From NCBI GenBank assembly GCA_900543975.1, contig UQTI01000013.1, positions 1-49,705 on the forward strand: a stretch of DNA of 49,705 bases, in the 5' to 3' direction. Below the pieces are notes generated by a model that was not told the DNA's origin, made no database searches, and saw only the letters and a program-made list of their open reading frames with translations. Shown here piece by piece: positions 6,796 through 15,118 of the stretch (its first letter is position 1; the number at the start of each line of letters is the position of its first letter). The stretch is from an uncultured Prevotella sp. (GTDB lineage Bacteria > Bacteroidota > Bacteroidia > Bacteroidales > Bacteroidaceae). The position numbers were made by a program, and so were the translations under genes.

Positions 6796-9048
6796 ATGAA
6801 GAAATTATCCATTATGGCTGCGTTCTTGCTGTTGGCCACAACGGCTGGCGCGAAGGACAACATCGACTATGTTGACCCTTTCATAGGAACGACCAACTAC
6901 AGCGTGTGCAACCCAGGTTCTGTGTTGCCTCATGCACTCATGTCGGTGGTGCCGTTCAACGTTATGGGTAGCGACCTCAACACCTACGACAAGGACAAAA
7001 GGTGGTGGTCAGCACCATATGAGTATACCAACTCTTACTTTACAGGCTTTGCACATGTCACCCTTAGCGGTGTTGGCTGTCCCGAACTGGGTTCACTTCT
7101 CACCATGCCAACGATGGGTGAGGTAAAGCCCGACTGCCGACAGTATGGCACAGAGTATGAGAAGGAGAGTTCTACACCGGGCTACTACTCGGTCATGCTG
7201 AAGAAATATGGTGTGAAGTGTGAGGTGACATCTACCATGCGCACCTCATGTGAGCGCTACACGTTCCGCAAGGGACAGGGCAACATATTGCTGAACCTTG
7301 GCGATGCGTTGAGCAACGAAGGCGGCGCATGGGCCCGACGAGTGAGCGACACAGAGGTGGAGGGCATGCGCATGCTTGGCACGTTCTGCTACAACTCTCA
7401 TTCTACATTCCCTATCTATTTTGTTATGCGTGTGAGCCGCAAGCCCGCAAGCTACGGCTTCTGGAAAAAGATTCCTTCGCTCGGACCGGCAAAGGAGGCA
7501 TGGGAGCATTATAGCGGCAAGTTTAAACTTTATGACCACCGCACACGCGACATGGCAGGACAGGATGTGGGCTGCTACTGGACGTTCAACTGTGAAGAAG
7601 GCGACGTGGTGGAGGTGCAGATGGGTGTGTCGATGGTGTCTACTGCCAATGCCCGACTGAACCTTGAGGCTGAACAGCCTACACTCAACTTTGACAAGAC
7701 GCGTGCCGCTGCTCGTGAGGCATGGAACAAGACGCTCAACTGCATTAGCGTGGAGGGCGGCACAGAGGCACAACGCCGCGTGTTCTACACGGCTCTCTAC
7801 CACACACAGATCCATCCTAACGTATTGCAGGACGTGAACGGAGAGTATCCGCGTATGGAGAGCGATGAGGTCATGAAGACGACGGGCAACCGCTACACGG
7901 TGTTCTCGCTTTGGGACACTTATCGTAACCTCACACAGCTGCAAACGCTTCTCTTCCCTGATAAGCAGGAAGATATGGCAAGATCCATGATTGACATGTA
8001 TAAGGAGTGGGGGTGGATGCCTAAATGGGAGCTCTACAGTCGTGAAACATGGACAATGGAGGGCGATCCGTCAATACCAATAATAACCGACATGTATTTG
8101 AAGGGTTTGCGTGGCTTCGACATCAACACGGCTTATGAGGCGTTCATGAAGTCGGCAACCACAGCGGGCAAGGACAACAAGCAACGTCCTGACCTCGACC
8201 CATATGTGGAAAAGGGATACATTCCGCTCGGTTTCTTTGCTGCCGACATGTCGGGTGACAACTCGGTGTCGCATGCTCTCGAATATTATGTTGCAGACAA
8301 CGCCCTTGCGCAGCTCGCTTCTGTTCTGGGCAAGAAGAATGATGCCAAGCTGTTCCGCCAACGCTCGCTTGGATATAAACACTACTACTCTAAGGAGAGC
8401 GGCACCTTGCGTCCTATCAACGCCGATGGCTCGTTCCTAACCCCGTTTAACCCAGAGGATGGTGCCAATTTTAGCAACTGTCCTGGCTTCCATGAGGGTT
8501 CTGCCTGGAACTATACGTTCTATATTCCGCACGATGTCAACGGTTTGATGAAGCTCATGGGTGGAAAGAAAGCCTTTGTGAACCGCCTGCAGCATGTGTT
8601 TGACAAGGGATTGTATGACCCTGCCAATGAGCCCGACATTGCGTATCCTTATCTCTTCAGCCGTGTGGCTGGTGAGGAGTGGCGCACGCAGAAGGAGGTT
8701 GCAGCGTTGCTTGACAAATATTATACTGACAAGCCAGAGGGCATTCCTGGCAACGACGACTGTGGCACGATGTCGGCGTGGGCTATAATGTCGATGATGG
8801 GTCTCTATCCCGACTGTCCCGGCGAGCCTTACTACACGCTCACCACGCCAGTGTTCTCAAAGGTAACGTTGCATCTTAACCCTAAATATTATCCAAAGGG
8901 CGACATCGTGATCAGCTCTGACCGCACCTCGCCATCGCAGCTATACATAAAGAACATGACGCTGGGCGGAAAGAAGCTTACGACCTATCGCATATCTCAT
9001 CGTGAGCTTACGGAGGGTCGCGAGTTGCACTTCTCTGTTAAGAAATAG
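6796..9048 (+). CDS. GH92 family alpha-1,2-mannosidase
   Basis: This exo-acting, calcium-dependent glycosidase removes mannose from N-glycans or mannans, probably in the periplasm given the signal peptide (MKKLSIMAAFLLLATTAGA). The 750-residue length is normal for GH92. Family signatures visible are the N-terminal NIDYVDPFIGTTN, the FTGFAHVTLSGVGCPELG segment, FSLWDTYRNLTQL, and the catalytic-domain region GNDDCGTMSAWAIMSMMGLYP near the C-terminus. There is no SusC/D pair nearby, so it is an orphan glycosidase rather than part of a utilisation locus. Confidence 0.93.
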   Translation: MKKLSIMAAFLLLATTAGAKDNIDYVDPFIGTTNYSVCNPGSVLPHALMSVVPFNVMGSDLNTYDKDKRWWSAPYEYTNSYFTGFAHVTLSGVGCPELGSLLTMPTMGEVKPDCRQYGTEYEKESSTPGYYSVMLKKYGVKCEVTSTMRTSCERYTFRKGQGNILLNLGDALSNEGGAWARRVSDTEVEGMRMLGTFCYNSHSTFPIYFVMRVSRKPASYGFWKKIPSLGPAKEAWEHYSGKFKLYDHRTRDMAGQDVGCYWTFNCEEGDVVEVQMGVSMVSTANARLNLEAEQPTLNFDKTRAAAREAWNKTLNCISVEGGTEAQRRVFYTALYHTQIHPNVLQDVNGEYPRMESDEVMKTTGNRYTVFSLWDTYRNLTQLQTLLFPDKQEDMARSMIDMYKEWGWMPKWELYSRETWTMEGDPSIPIITDMYLKGLRGFDINTAYEAFMKSATTAGKDNKQRPDLDPYVEKGYIPLGFFAADMSGDNSVSHALEYYVADNALAQLASVLGKKNDAKLFRQRSLGYKHYYSKESGTLRPINADGSFLTPFNPEDGANFSNCPGFHEGSAWNYTFYIPHDVNGLMKLMGGKKAFVNRLQHVFDKGLYDPANEPDIAYPYLFSRVAGEEWRTQKEVAALLDKYYTDKPEGIPGNDDCGTMSAWAIMSMMGLYPDCPGEPYYTLTTPVFSKVTLHLNPKYYPKGDIVISSDRTSPSQLYIKNMTLGGKKLTTYRISHRELTEGRELHFSVKK

Positions 9049-9059
9049 TAGCTAATAAT

Positions 9060-9154
9060 TTTAGTTATTAATTATGCTTACTTTGATGATTAGCTTCATA
9101 TAAAATTTATATGGGCTTGTCATAAAATGTAAGTAAGCATAATTAATAACTAAA
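9060..9154 (+). terminator. Long inverted repeat with T-rich tail after GH92 gene
   Basis: A perfect 22-bp inverted repeat, arms 9060-9081 and 9133-9154, encloses a 51-nt loop. The loop itself has a CATATA/TATATG hairpin. T-rich sequence follows on the plus strand, so it can terminate the GH92 transcript. The stem is unusually long for a terminator. Confidence 0.6.
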
Positions 9155-9391
9155 TTTTTATTTGTTTTTTTCTATTCGTTGTTTAGTTTACAAGTCTGTT
9201 CTTTTATTGTCTTGTGAAGCCATACATTTATTGTTTCTGCAACGATTTCATTCTACATGTTCACTTTTTGTAAATGAATATTAAAATTATGTGTTCTCTA
9301 TAATTTTATAAGCTTTATCCAAAATTTTGTATAAATAATATAAGTAAAAATCTATATCTTTGAAATAATAAAAAAATAAGTTTTCACACCA
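9155..9391. other. Gene-free AT-rich spacer
   Basis: This stretch holds no supported gene. It includes a possible promoter for the downstream regulator: TATCTTTG at 9355-9362 with TTTG at 9326-9329. The 25-bp spacing is longer than the consensus. Confidence 0.5.
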
Positions 9392-9946
9392 ATGAAACTA
9401 ATGATAAAGAACATGGTTTGTCCACGCTGCATATCCGCGGTTGAGCAAATTCTTGTGTCAGAGGGCGTTAAGGTGAGATCTATAACTTTGGGCGATGTGG
9501 AGACAGAAGACGGGCTTTCTGATGAGCAGCTTCTGTCTGTTGCAAAACAGTTGCAAGGCATGGGCTTTGAACTGCTTGATGACCCACGGTCACAGATTGT
9601 GGAGCAGATACGCATAAATGTGTTAGAATGGGTAAGGATGACAACGGAACGTCCTAAACTGTCTGATTTTCTATCGCGTCATCTGAACAAGGACTACAGC
9701 ACTTTAAGCAAACTGTTTTCTGAAGTGAAAGGAGTCACAATAGAACGGTTTACCATTCTGCATCGCATAGAATATGCTAAGGAGTTGTTGTGCTATAGTC
9801 AGCTTTCTACAAGCCAGATAGCCTATATGCTCGGATATAGTTCACAGGCATATCTTTCATCACAGTTCAAGCAAGTGACAGGGATGACTCCAAAGCGCTT
9901 TCGCGAACTTGAAAATCACAAAAGAAAGCCTTTGGACTCTTTGTAA
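9392..9946 (+). CDS. AraC-type regulator with N-terminal HMA-like metal-binding domain
   Basis: The 184-residue protein fuses two modules. Residues 1-65 look like a heavy-metal-associated ferredoxin-like domain (MKLMIKNMVCPRCISAVEQ, Cys10 and Cys13). Residues 75-180 are an AraC double helix-turn-helix (YSTLSKLFSEVKGVTIERF and QIAYMLGYSSQAYLSSQFKQ, ending GMTPKRFREL). The obvious inference is direct sensing of Cu(I) or another soft metal, with DNA-binding output. It lies about 100 bp upstream of a TonB-dependent receptor and a periplasmic HMA protein on the same strand, its likely targets. Confidence 0.85.
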   Translation: MKLMIKNMVCPRCISAVEQILVSEGVKVRSITLGDVETEDGLSDEQLLSVAKQLQGMGFELLDDPRSQIVEQIRINVLEWVRMTTERPKLSDFLSRHLNKDYSTLSKLFSEVKGVTIERFTILHRIEYAKELLCYSQLSTSQIAYMLGYSSQAYLSSQFKQVTGMTPKRFRELENHKRKPLDSL

Positions 9947-9967
9947 AAACATGATATGTAAAAGGCT

Positions 9968-10002
9968 GCCTAAAAATAGGCAATATAGTGTTAATATAAC
10001 AC
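9968..10002. promoter_or_regulatory. Two small palindromes before the TonB receptor gene
   Basis: GCCTAAAAATAGGC (9968-9981) and GTGTTAATATAACAC (9988-10002) lie side by side between the regulator stop and the receptor start. They could be operators for the adjacent AraC-type regulator or small RNA hairpins. There is no T run, so they do not look like terminators. Confidence 0.4.
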
Positions 10003-10047
10003 AGAGCCCGTATAAACAGGCAATAAAGATTGTTTAAGGATAAAAAT

Positions 10048-12033
10048 ATGAAAAGATTATTGATGGGTTTATTGGGATACACGTTTGTGTCGCAGCAGGT
10101 GATGGCACAGACCGACAGTATTGCCAATACATACGAATTGAAAAACGTGGTAGTGAAAGCCACGAAAGGCATAAAGTCGAGAAACCGCGTTGATAACGTA
10201 GATATAATAGGTCAAGGCCAACTGATACGTGCCGCTTGCTGTAACCTTGGTGAGTCGTTTACCGCAAACCCTTCTGTTGACGTGAGTTATAGCGATGCAA
10301 CCACAGGAGCAAAGCAGATAAAACTGTTAGGCCTTAGTGGCACCTATGTACAGATGCTCACAGAAAATGTTCCCAATCTGCGAGGGGCGGCTTTGCCTTA
10401 CAGCCTTGGCTATGTGCCAGGCCCCTGGATGCAGTCTATACAGGTAAGCAAGGGAGCGTCAAGTGTAAAAAACGGATATGAGAGCACTACGGGCCAGATA
10501 AACATTGAGTTTCTAAAACCACAAGGAATCGATGGGGTAAGGGCTAATGTTTATCAAGACAGCGAACTGAAAACAGAGGTTAATCTCGATGGAAGCATAC
10601 ATCTCACAGACCGACTTTCAACAGCCACTCTCCTTCACTTTGAGAACCGACAGATGGAGCATGACGGAAACGGTGACGGATTCATGGACATGCCTAAGTT
10701 GCGACAATATAACATCATGCACAGATGGGCGTATGTGTCGCCACGATGGATCAGTCAGCTTTTGTTGCGTGGCTTGCATGATGAGCGCAACGGAGGACAA
10801 AGCTCCAAGCATTCCAACATCGCCTCCTCGGAACCTCTCTACACCACACAGACCAAGACCAACCGCTATGAGATGCAATGGAAGAACGGTCTTACGCTTA
10901 ATGTCGACCATAACACGTCCGTTGCCTTGATGCTGCATGGTTCATGGCACGATGCTGACAACGTTTTCGGAAAGACACAATATGATGTCACTCAGAAGAA
11001 TGGCTATGCACAGCTTATGTTTGAAACCGACATTAATGACAAGCACAATGTAAGTGTAGGTGCATCGTTGAACCATGACCGTTATGATGAACGTTTCAAT
11101 CCTTTAGGATCATTGTCTACAGCCCAACGCAACGTGACAAAGGAGACCACTCCTGGTCTGTATGCGCAATACACTTATAAGTTGGGAGAGCAGCTTACCG
11201 TTATGCCTGGCTTGCGTTGGGATCATTCGAGTCTTTATGGCAGCTTCATCACGCCACGTCTGCACATAAAATATTCGCCGTTCAACATTGTGACCATCCG
11301 CGCCTCTGTTGGCAAGGGCTATCGTTCGCCTCATGCTTTGGCAGAGAATGTGCCGTTGTTGGCGAGTGGCAGAAACGTATTTGTCGATTCTGATATTAAG
11401 CAAGAAGAAGCATGGAACATGGGAACATCCTTGGGGTTCAACATCCCTCTGTTTGGCAAGAATCTTGAGCTTAACGCGGAGTATTATTACACCGACTTTA
11501 AGCATCAGCTGATAATGAACTTTGACGGTGTAAAGGGTCCTCACACGCTTACGTTTGAAAACCTTCATGGCAAAAGTTACAGTCACACCTTTCAAGTGGA
11601 CGCCACATACTCATTGCTTAGCAAACTGTCTGCCACAGCAGCTTTCCGTTTTAACGATGTTAAATGTACCTACGATGGTGTGCTGCGTCAAAAGCCGCTC
11701 ACGTCACGCTACAAAGGATTGCTCACACTTTCGTACAAGACGCCCCTCGAACTATGGCAGTTTGATGTTACAGGTCAGCTAAATGGTGGTGGAGAACTTT
11801 ACGACCAGAGCCGCTATCCTGCTTACTTTCAACTGCAAGCACAGGTGACGCGCGATTTTCGCAACTTTAGTTTATATGTTGGCGGCGAGAACCTTACCAA
11901 CTATAAAATTGATAATGCCATCCAGCACTCTCATGAACCATGGAGTGGTGCGTTCGATGCCACTCAGGTATGGGGACCTGTCACAGGAGCAATGGCTTAT
12001 ATAGGAGTTAGGTTTAAATTAGAGAAAATTTAG
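10048..12033 (+). CDS. TonB-dependent outer-membrane receptor, probably metal-related
   Basis: The product is 661 residues from ATG 10048. A TTG 18 bp upstream is a weaker choice because the signal peptide MKRLLMGLLGYTFVSQQVMA starts at this ATG. A plug domain follows (residues 30-165). It carries a double Cys at 64-65 (RAACCNLGES) and the plug end GASSVKNGYESTTGQINIE. A 22-strand-type barrel runs to the terminal aromatic-rich strand (AYIGVRFKLEKI). Such receptors import scarce ligands using TonB energy. The neighbouring HMA regulator and HMA protein suggest a metal, possibly copper, as ligand or signal. Confidence 0.88.
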   Translation: MKRLLMGLLGYTFVSQQVMAQTDSIANTYELKNVVVKATKGIKSRNRVDNVDIIGQGQLIRAACCNLGESFTANPSVDVSYSDATTGAKQIKLLGLSGTYVQMLTENVPNLRGAALPYSLGYVPGPWMQSIQVSKGASSVKNGYESTTGQINIEFLKPQGIDGVRANVYQDSELKTEVNLDGSIHLTDRLSTATLLHFENRQMEHDGNGDGFMDMPKLRQYNIMHRWAYVSPRWISQLLLRGLHDERNGGQSSKHSNIASSEPLYTTQTKTNRYEMQWKNGLTLNVDHNTSVALMLHGSWHDADNVFGKTQYDVTQKNGYAQLMFETDINDKHNVSVGASLNHDRYDERFNPLGSLSTAQRNVTKETTPGLYAQYTYKLGEQLTVMPGLRWDHSSLYGSFITPRLHIKYSPFNIVTIRASVGKGYRSPHALAENVPLLASGRNVFVDSDIKQEEAWNMGTSLGFNIPLFGKNLELNAEYYYTDFKHQLIMNFDGVKGPHTLTFENLHGKSYSHTFQVDATYSLLSKLSATAAFRFNDVKCTYDGVLRQKPLTSRYKGLLTLSYKTPLELWQFDVTGQLNGGGELYDQSRYPAYFQLQAQVTRDFRNFSLYVGGENLTNYKIDNAIQHSHEPWSGAFDATQVWGPVTGAMAYIGVRFKLEKI

Positions 12034-12054
12034 CATAAATAAATTAGAGATAAT

Positions 12055-12146
12055 GAAGTTGTCTAAACTTTTATGAAGTTCAAGATTGAATTTAAAAGAT
12101 ATAAAAGTTTAAATCTATTCTTCGTCAGAAAAGTTTAGACGACTTC
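12055..12146 (+). repeat. 92-nt inverted repeat between receptor and HMA genes
   Basis: Arms 12055-12072 (GAAGTTGTCTAAACTTTT) and 12129-12146 (AAAAGTTTAGACGACTTC) pair over 18 bp with one G-U pair. TTTAAA stretches inside the 56-nt loop could form an inner stem. It lies in the 142-bp gap between two co-directional genes and may adjust their relative expression. Confidence 0.6.
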
Positions 12147-12175
12147 AATATAAAAAAACAAACATAAGTAGAAAA

Positions 12176-12457
12176 ATGAAGAAGAATGTTTTATTGGCAT
12201 TATTGCTTGCGCTTACATGCAGCACTTTCGCCAAGACATCTGCCGACACGCTGGTGGTAACCACTCAGCCGCAGATGCATTGTATTAACTGTGAGAAAAA
12301 AATAAGGAGTAATATTCGCTTTGTCAAAGGCACAAAGAATATTGAGACCTCTGTTGATGACCAGAAGGTTACTATTGTCTACGACTCCAAAAAGGCAACG
12401 TTTGCCGACTATGTTGCGGCTTTTAAGAAAATTGGTTATGAGATAAAGAAAAAATAA
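12176..12457 (+). CDS. Exported heavy-metal-associated (HMA) domain protein
   Basis: A 93-residue protein with a signal peptide (MKKNVLLALLLALTCSTFA) and a single HMA domain whose metal site is MHCINC (Cys36, Cys39). The GMxCxxC-type site binds Cu(I), Zn(II) or similar ions. Exported versions act as periplasmic metal chaperones or scavengers. It follows the TonB-dependent receptor, which may deliver the same metal. The end of the gene merges into a 14-bp tandem repeat. Confidence 0.88.
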   Translation: MKKNVLLALLLALTCSTFAKTSADTLVVTTQPQMHCINCEKKIRSNIRFVKGTKNIETSVDDQKVTIVYDSKKATFADYVAAFKKIGYEIKKK

Positions 12458-12498
12458 AAGAATAAACAAGAAAGAATAGACAAGAAAGAATAGACAAG
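12457..12498 (+). repeat. 14-bp tandem repeat after the HMA gene
   Basis: AAAGAATAAAC (12457), AAAGAATAGAC (12471) and AAAGAATAGAC (12485) recur every 14 bp, starting on the stop codon of the HMA gene. A degenerate further unit may follow. Confidence 0.65.
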
Positions 12499-12565
12499 GA
12501 GAATATACAGAGAAAAAACAGTAGAAAAGAAAAAGTAATAGATAAAAAAGATATTGTTGTTAAGG

Positions 12566-12625
12566 TTATTGGTTATTGAACTTTCGCAAGAGCTTGTTTT
12601 CCTGTGAAAGATCAATAACCAATAA
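12566..12625. terminator. Convergent hairpin between HMA and rhodanese genes
   Basis: TTATTGGTTATTGA (12566-12579) and TCAATAACCAATAA (12612-12625) form a 14-bp stem, with CTTTC/GAAAG (12581-12585, 12606-12610) stacking inside. It sits between two converging genes, so it probably ends transcription from both sides, though the T runs are weak. Confidence 0.6.
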
Positions 12626-12630
12626 TTGTT

Positions 12631-13008
12631 TTAAAACTCCTTCTTCCATTTCAGATATCCACCTTCCATGTCGAAGGTTTTAAAACCTTTTTTGTTCATT
12701 TTCTCGCAAGCACCATGACTTCGTCTTCCGCTGCGACAATAAATATAATAGGTGTGTTTCTTGTCGAGCCTATTCAAACCTTTGTTGAAAGCCTTGTCGT
12801 CAAGAAAGTTGAGAAGCATGGCTCCCTCAATGTGGCCTTCGGCATATTCATCGGGTGTTCGCACATCAAGAATTATAGCTGTGCTGTCAGCCTGTGCCTG
12901 TTTTATAAACGTTTTGGGGTCAAGCACCTTCACGCTGTCGTTTTGCGCTGAGCATCCTCCAACACACAGGCCGACGGCGGCAAGAATTGATATTAACGTT
13001 TTCTTCAT
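12631..13008 (-). CDS. Rhodanese-like lipoprotein
   Basis: The 125-residue protein has a lipoprotein signal (lipobox VGGC, Cys19) and one rhodanese domain. The active-site loop is CRSGRR with Cys91, preceded by ILDVRTPDEYAEGHIEGAM. Rhodaneses carry persulfide sulfur on the catalytic Cys. A periplasmic lipoprotein form may serve sulfur transfer or redox repair, and its partner is not known. It starts 18 bp after the ABC-F stop, so it is probably in the same transcript. Confidence 0.9.
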   Translation of the reverse strand: MKKTLISILAAVGLCVGGCSAQNDSVKVLDPKTFIKQAQADSTAIILDVRTPDEYAEGHIEGAMLLNFLDDKAFNKGLNRLDKKHTYYIYCRSGRRSHGACEKMNKKGFKTFDMEGGYLKWKKEF

Positions 13009-13026
13009 AAAACATCAATTTTTTAG

Positions 13027-14976
13027 TTACTTATTTATTGTTTCCAACTCTTCCGACAGCTTTTCCCATCGTTCCTCTTCCTCTTCTATGGCTTTCTTGA
13101 TGTCCGTATATTCGGTTATGAGCACCATGTCTGAGGCGTGGTCCGGATTGCAGAGTAGGGTGTCGAGCTCCTTTATGCGTGCTTCCATTTTGGAAATTTT
13201 TTCTTCGCTCTCGGCAACAGCACGCTCAGCCTTGCGAATCTTCTTTTGCTGCTCCTTGTGTTCAGCATAGCTAAGCTTGCCTGCAGACGGTTCTTGTTGA
13301 GGCTCGTTGCTGCTTACCGGCTTGTTGCCGCTGGTCTGAGAGAGAGAGCTGAGCCGCTCGTCTATGGTTGCGGCGTTGTGGGCTTGCAGATAATCGTAGA
13401 TTCCTCCAAGATGTTCTGTCACCTTACCTCCGCCAAATTCGTAGACCTTTGACACGAGCCCGTCAAGAAATTCACGGTCGTGGCTTACCACAATGGCTGT
13501 GCCGTCGAACGCCTTGATGGCTTCCTTGAGCACATCTTTAGATGGCATGTCGAGGTGGTTGGTAGGCTCATCGAGGATGAGAAGGTTCACGGGCTCAAGG
13601 AGGAGACGTATCATGGCAAGTCTGCTGCGCTCTCCACCACTCAACACCTTGACCTTCTTCTCTGACGCTTCGCCGCCAAACATGAATGCTCCAAGGATGT
13701 CGTTGATCTTTAGGCGTATGTCGCCTCGGGCAACGTTGTCAATGGTCTCAAACACGGTAAGCTCGCCGTCAAGCATCTGTGCCTGGTTCTGTGCAAAATA
13801 GCCTATCTGTATATTGTGGCCAACCTTCAGGGTGCCTCCAAACGGAATCTCGTTCATGATACACTTGACGAGGGTAGATTTTCCCTCTCCGTTTTTACCC
13901 ACAAACGCCACTTTCTCGCCACGTTTAATGGTGAGGGTCACGTTTGAGAACACGGTGTGGCTGCCATAGCTCTTCTCCACATCTTCGCAGATGATGGGGT
14001 AGTCGCCGCTACGCAGACATGGTGGAAACTTAAGGTGCAAGGCCGAGTTGTCGACCTCGTCAATCTCTATTGGCACAATCTTCTCCAGCTGTTTTATGCG
14101 GCTCTGAACCTGAACGGCTTTTGTTGGCTTGTAGCGGAAGCGCTCGATAAAGTCTTTTATGTCGGCAATCTCTTTCTGCTGGTTCTCATAGGCACGAAGT
14201 TGCTGCTCACGACGCTCTGCTCTAAGCTTTACATATTCGTCATACTTGACCTTATAGTCGGTAACCCGTCCGCAGGTTATCTCCAATGTTCGGTTAGTGA
14301 CGTTGTTTATGAACGCCCGGTCGTGGCTCACAAGCACAACAGCCTTGGCGCTCTGCTGGAGGAAGCGTTCCAGCCATTGAATGCTCTCAATGTCGAGGTG
14401 GTTGGTGGGCTCGTCCAGAAGCAATACATCAGGACGGCGCAACAAGATCTTTGCCAGCTCTATACGCATGCGCCAACCGCCGCTGAACTCGGAGGTGGGG
14501 CGGTCAAAGTCGGTACGTTCAAAGCCCAGTCCTGTGAGTGTGCGTTCCATTTCTGCCTCATAGTTGTCGGCCCCCATCATCATGTAGCGTTCGTGCTCGG
14601 TGGTAAACTTCTGTACCAGTTCCATGTAGCTGTCGCTCTCATAATCGGTTCGTTGCGCCAATTCTTCGTTCAGCTTGTCCACACGTTCCTTCATCTTGCT
14701 TATGTCGGCAAACGCTTTCTTTACCTCCTCTCGCACGGTGGTGTTGTCTTGCAGGTTCATAACCTGAGGCAGATAGCCAATGGTCGTGTCGTTTGGAATA
14801 GCCACGTTGCCTGATGTAGGCTTTTGAAGACCGCATATAATCTTGAGCATGGTCGACTTGCCCGCTCCGTTTTTGCCCACAAGAGCTATGCGGTCTTTGT
14901 CGTTTATCACAAAGCTCACATTGTCGAATAGAGGCTTGACGCCAAACTCTACTTTAAGGTTGTCTATTGATATCAT
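13027..14976 (-). CDS. ABC-F family ATPase
   Basis: Two ABC domains lie in one 649-residue chain without membrane segments. Domain 1 has Walker A GKNGAGKS (residues 34-41), signature SEFSGGW and LLLDEPTNHLD. Domain 2 has GKNGEGKS, LSGGERSRLA and LILDEPTNHLD. A charged coiled-coil tail follows, as in Uup/YdiF-type members. ABC-F proteins bind the ribosomal E site and relieve stalled translation. I chose ATG 14976; the GTG at 15012 adds 12 residues (HPTPFTRHE) not typical of the family. An 18-bp repeat array lies just upstream. Confidence 0.93.
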   Translation of the reverse strand: MISIDNLKVEFGVKPLFDNVSFVINDKDRIALVGKNGAGKSTMLKIICGLQKPTSGNVAIPNDTTIGYLPQVMNLQDNTTVREEVKKAFADISKMKERVDKLNEELAQRTDYESDSYMELVQKFTTEHERYMMMGADNYEAEMERTLTGLGFERTDFDRPTSEFSGGWRMRIELAKILLRRPDVLLLDEPTNHLDIESIQWLERFLQQSAKAVVLVSHDRAFINNVTNRTLEITCGRVTDYKVKYDEYVKLRAERREQQLRAYENQQKEIADIKDFIERFRYKPTKAVQVQSRIKQLEKIVPIEIDEVDNSALHLKFPPCLRSGDYPIICEDVEKSYGSHTVFSNVTLTIKRGEKVAFVGKNGEGKSTLVKCIMNEIPFGGTLKVGHNIQIGYFAQNQAQMLDGELTVFETIDNVARGDIRLKINDILGAFMFGGEASEKKVKVLSGGERSRLAMIRLLLEPVNLLILDEPTNHLDMPSKDVLKEAIKAFDGTAIVVSHDREFLDGLVSKVYEFGGGKVTEHLGGIYDYLQAHNAATIDERLSSLSQTSGNKPVSSNEPQQEPSAGKLSYAEHKEQQKKIRKAERAVAESEEKISKMEARIKELDTLLCNPDHASDMVLITEYTDIKKAIEEEEERWEKLSEELETINK

Positions 14977-15010
14977 TTCGTGTCTTGTGAATGGAGTGGG
15001 GTGAAGCTCC

Positions 15011-15118
15011 ACATAAGATGTTCTTTACTCCAAAGATGTTGTTTCTTCCAAAGATGTTGTTTCTTCCAAAGATGTTGTTTCTTCCAAAGATATTATTTCT
15101 TCCAAAGATATTGTTTAT
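15011..15118 (-). repeat. 18-bp tandem repeat, six units, upstream of the ABC-F gene
   Basis: Five good units of consensus TCCAAAGATGTTGTTTCT (plus-strand reading) start at 15029, 15047, 15065, 15083 and 15101, with a degenerate one at 15011. The array begins next to the stop codon of the zinc-ribbon gene, whose last codons (AAGATATTGGAATAA) resemble a unit. Read on the minus strand, two units contain TATCTTTG and three CATCTTTG, i.e. -7 promoter-like sequences pointing at the ABC-F gene. Confidence 0.8.

Noticed and set aside
9060..9154. Riboswitch
   Set aside because: There is no recognisable aptamer core, and it lies downstream of a gene, with 237 bp separating it from the next start.
13957..14814. 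285-residue plus-strand frame over the ABC-F gene
   Set aside because: It is antisense to clear ABC motifs and has no recognisable domain or start context.
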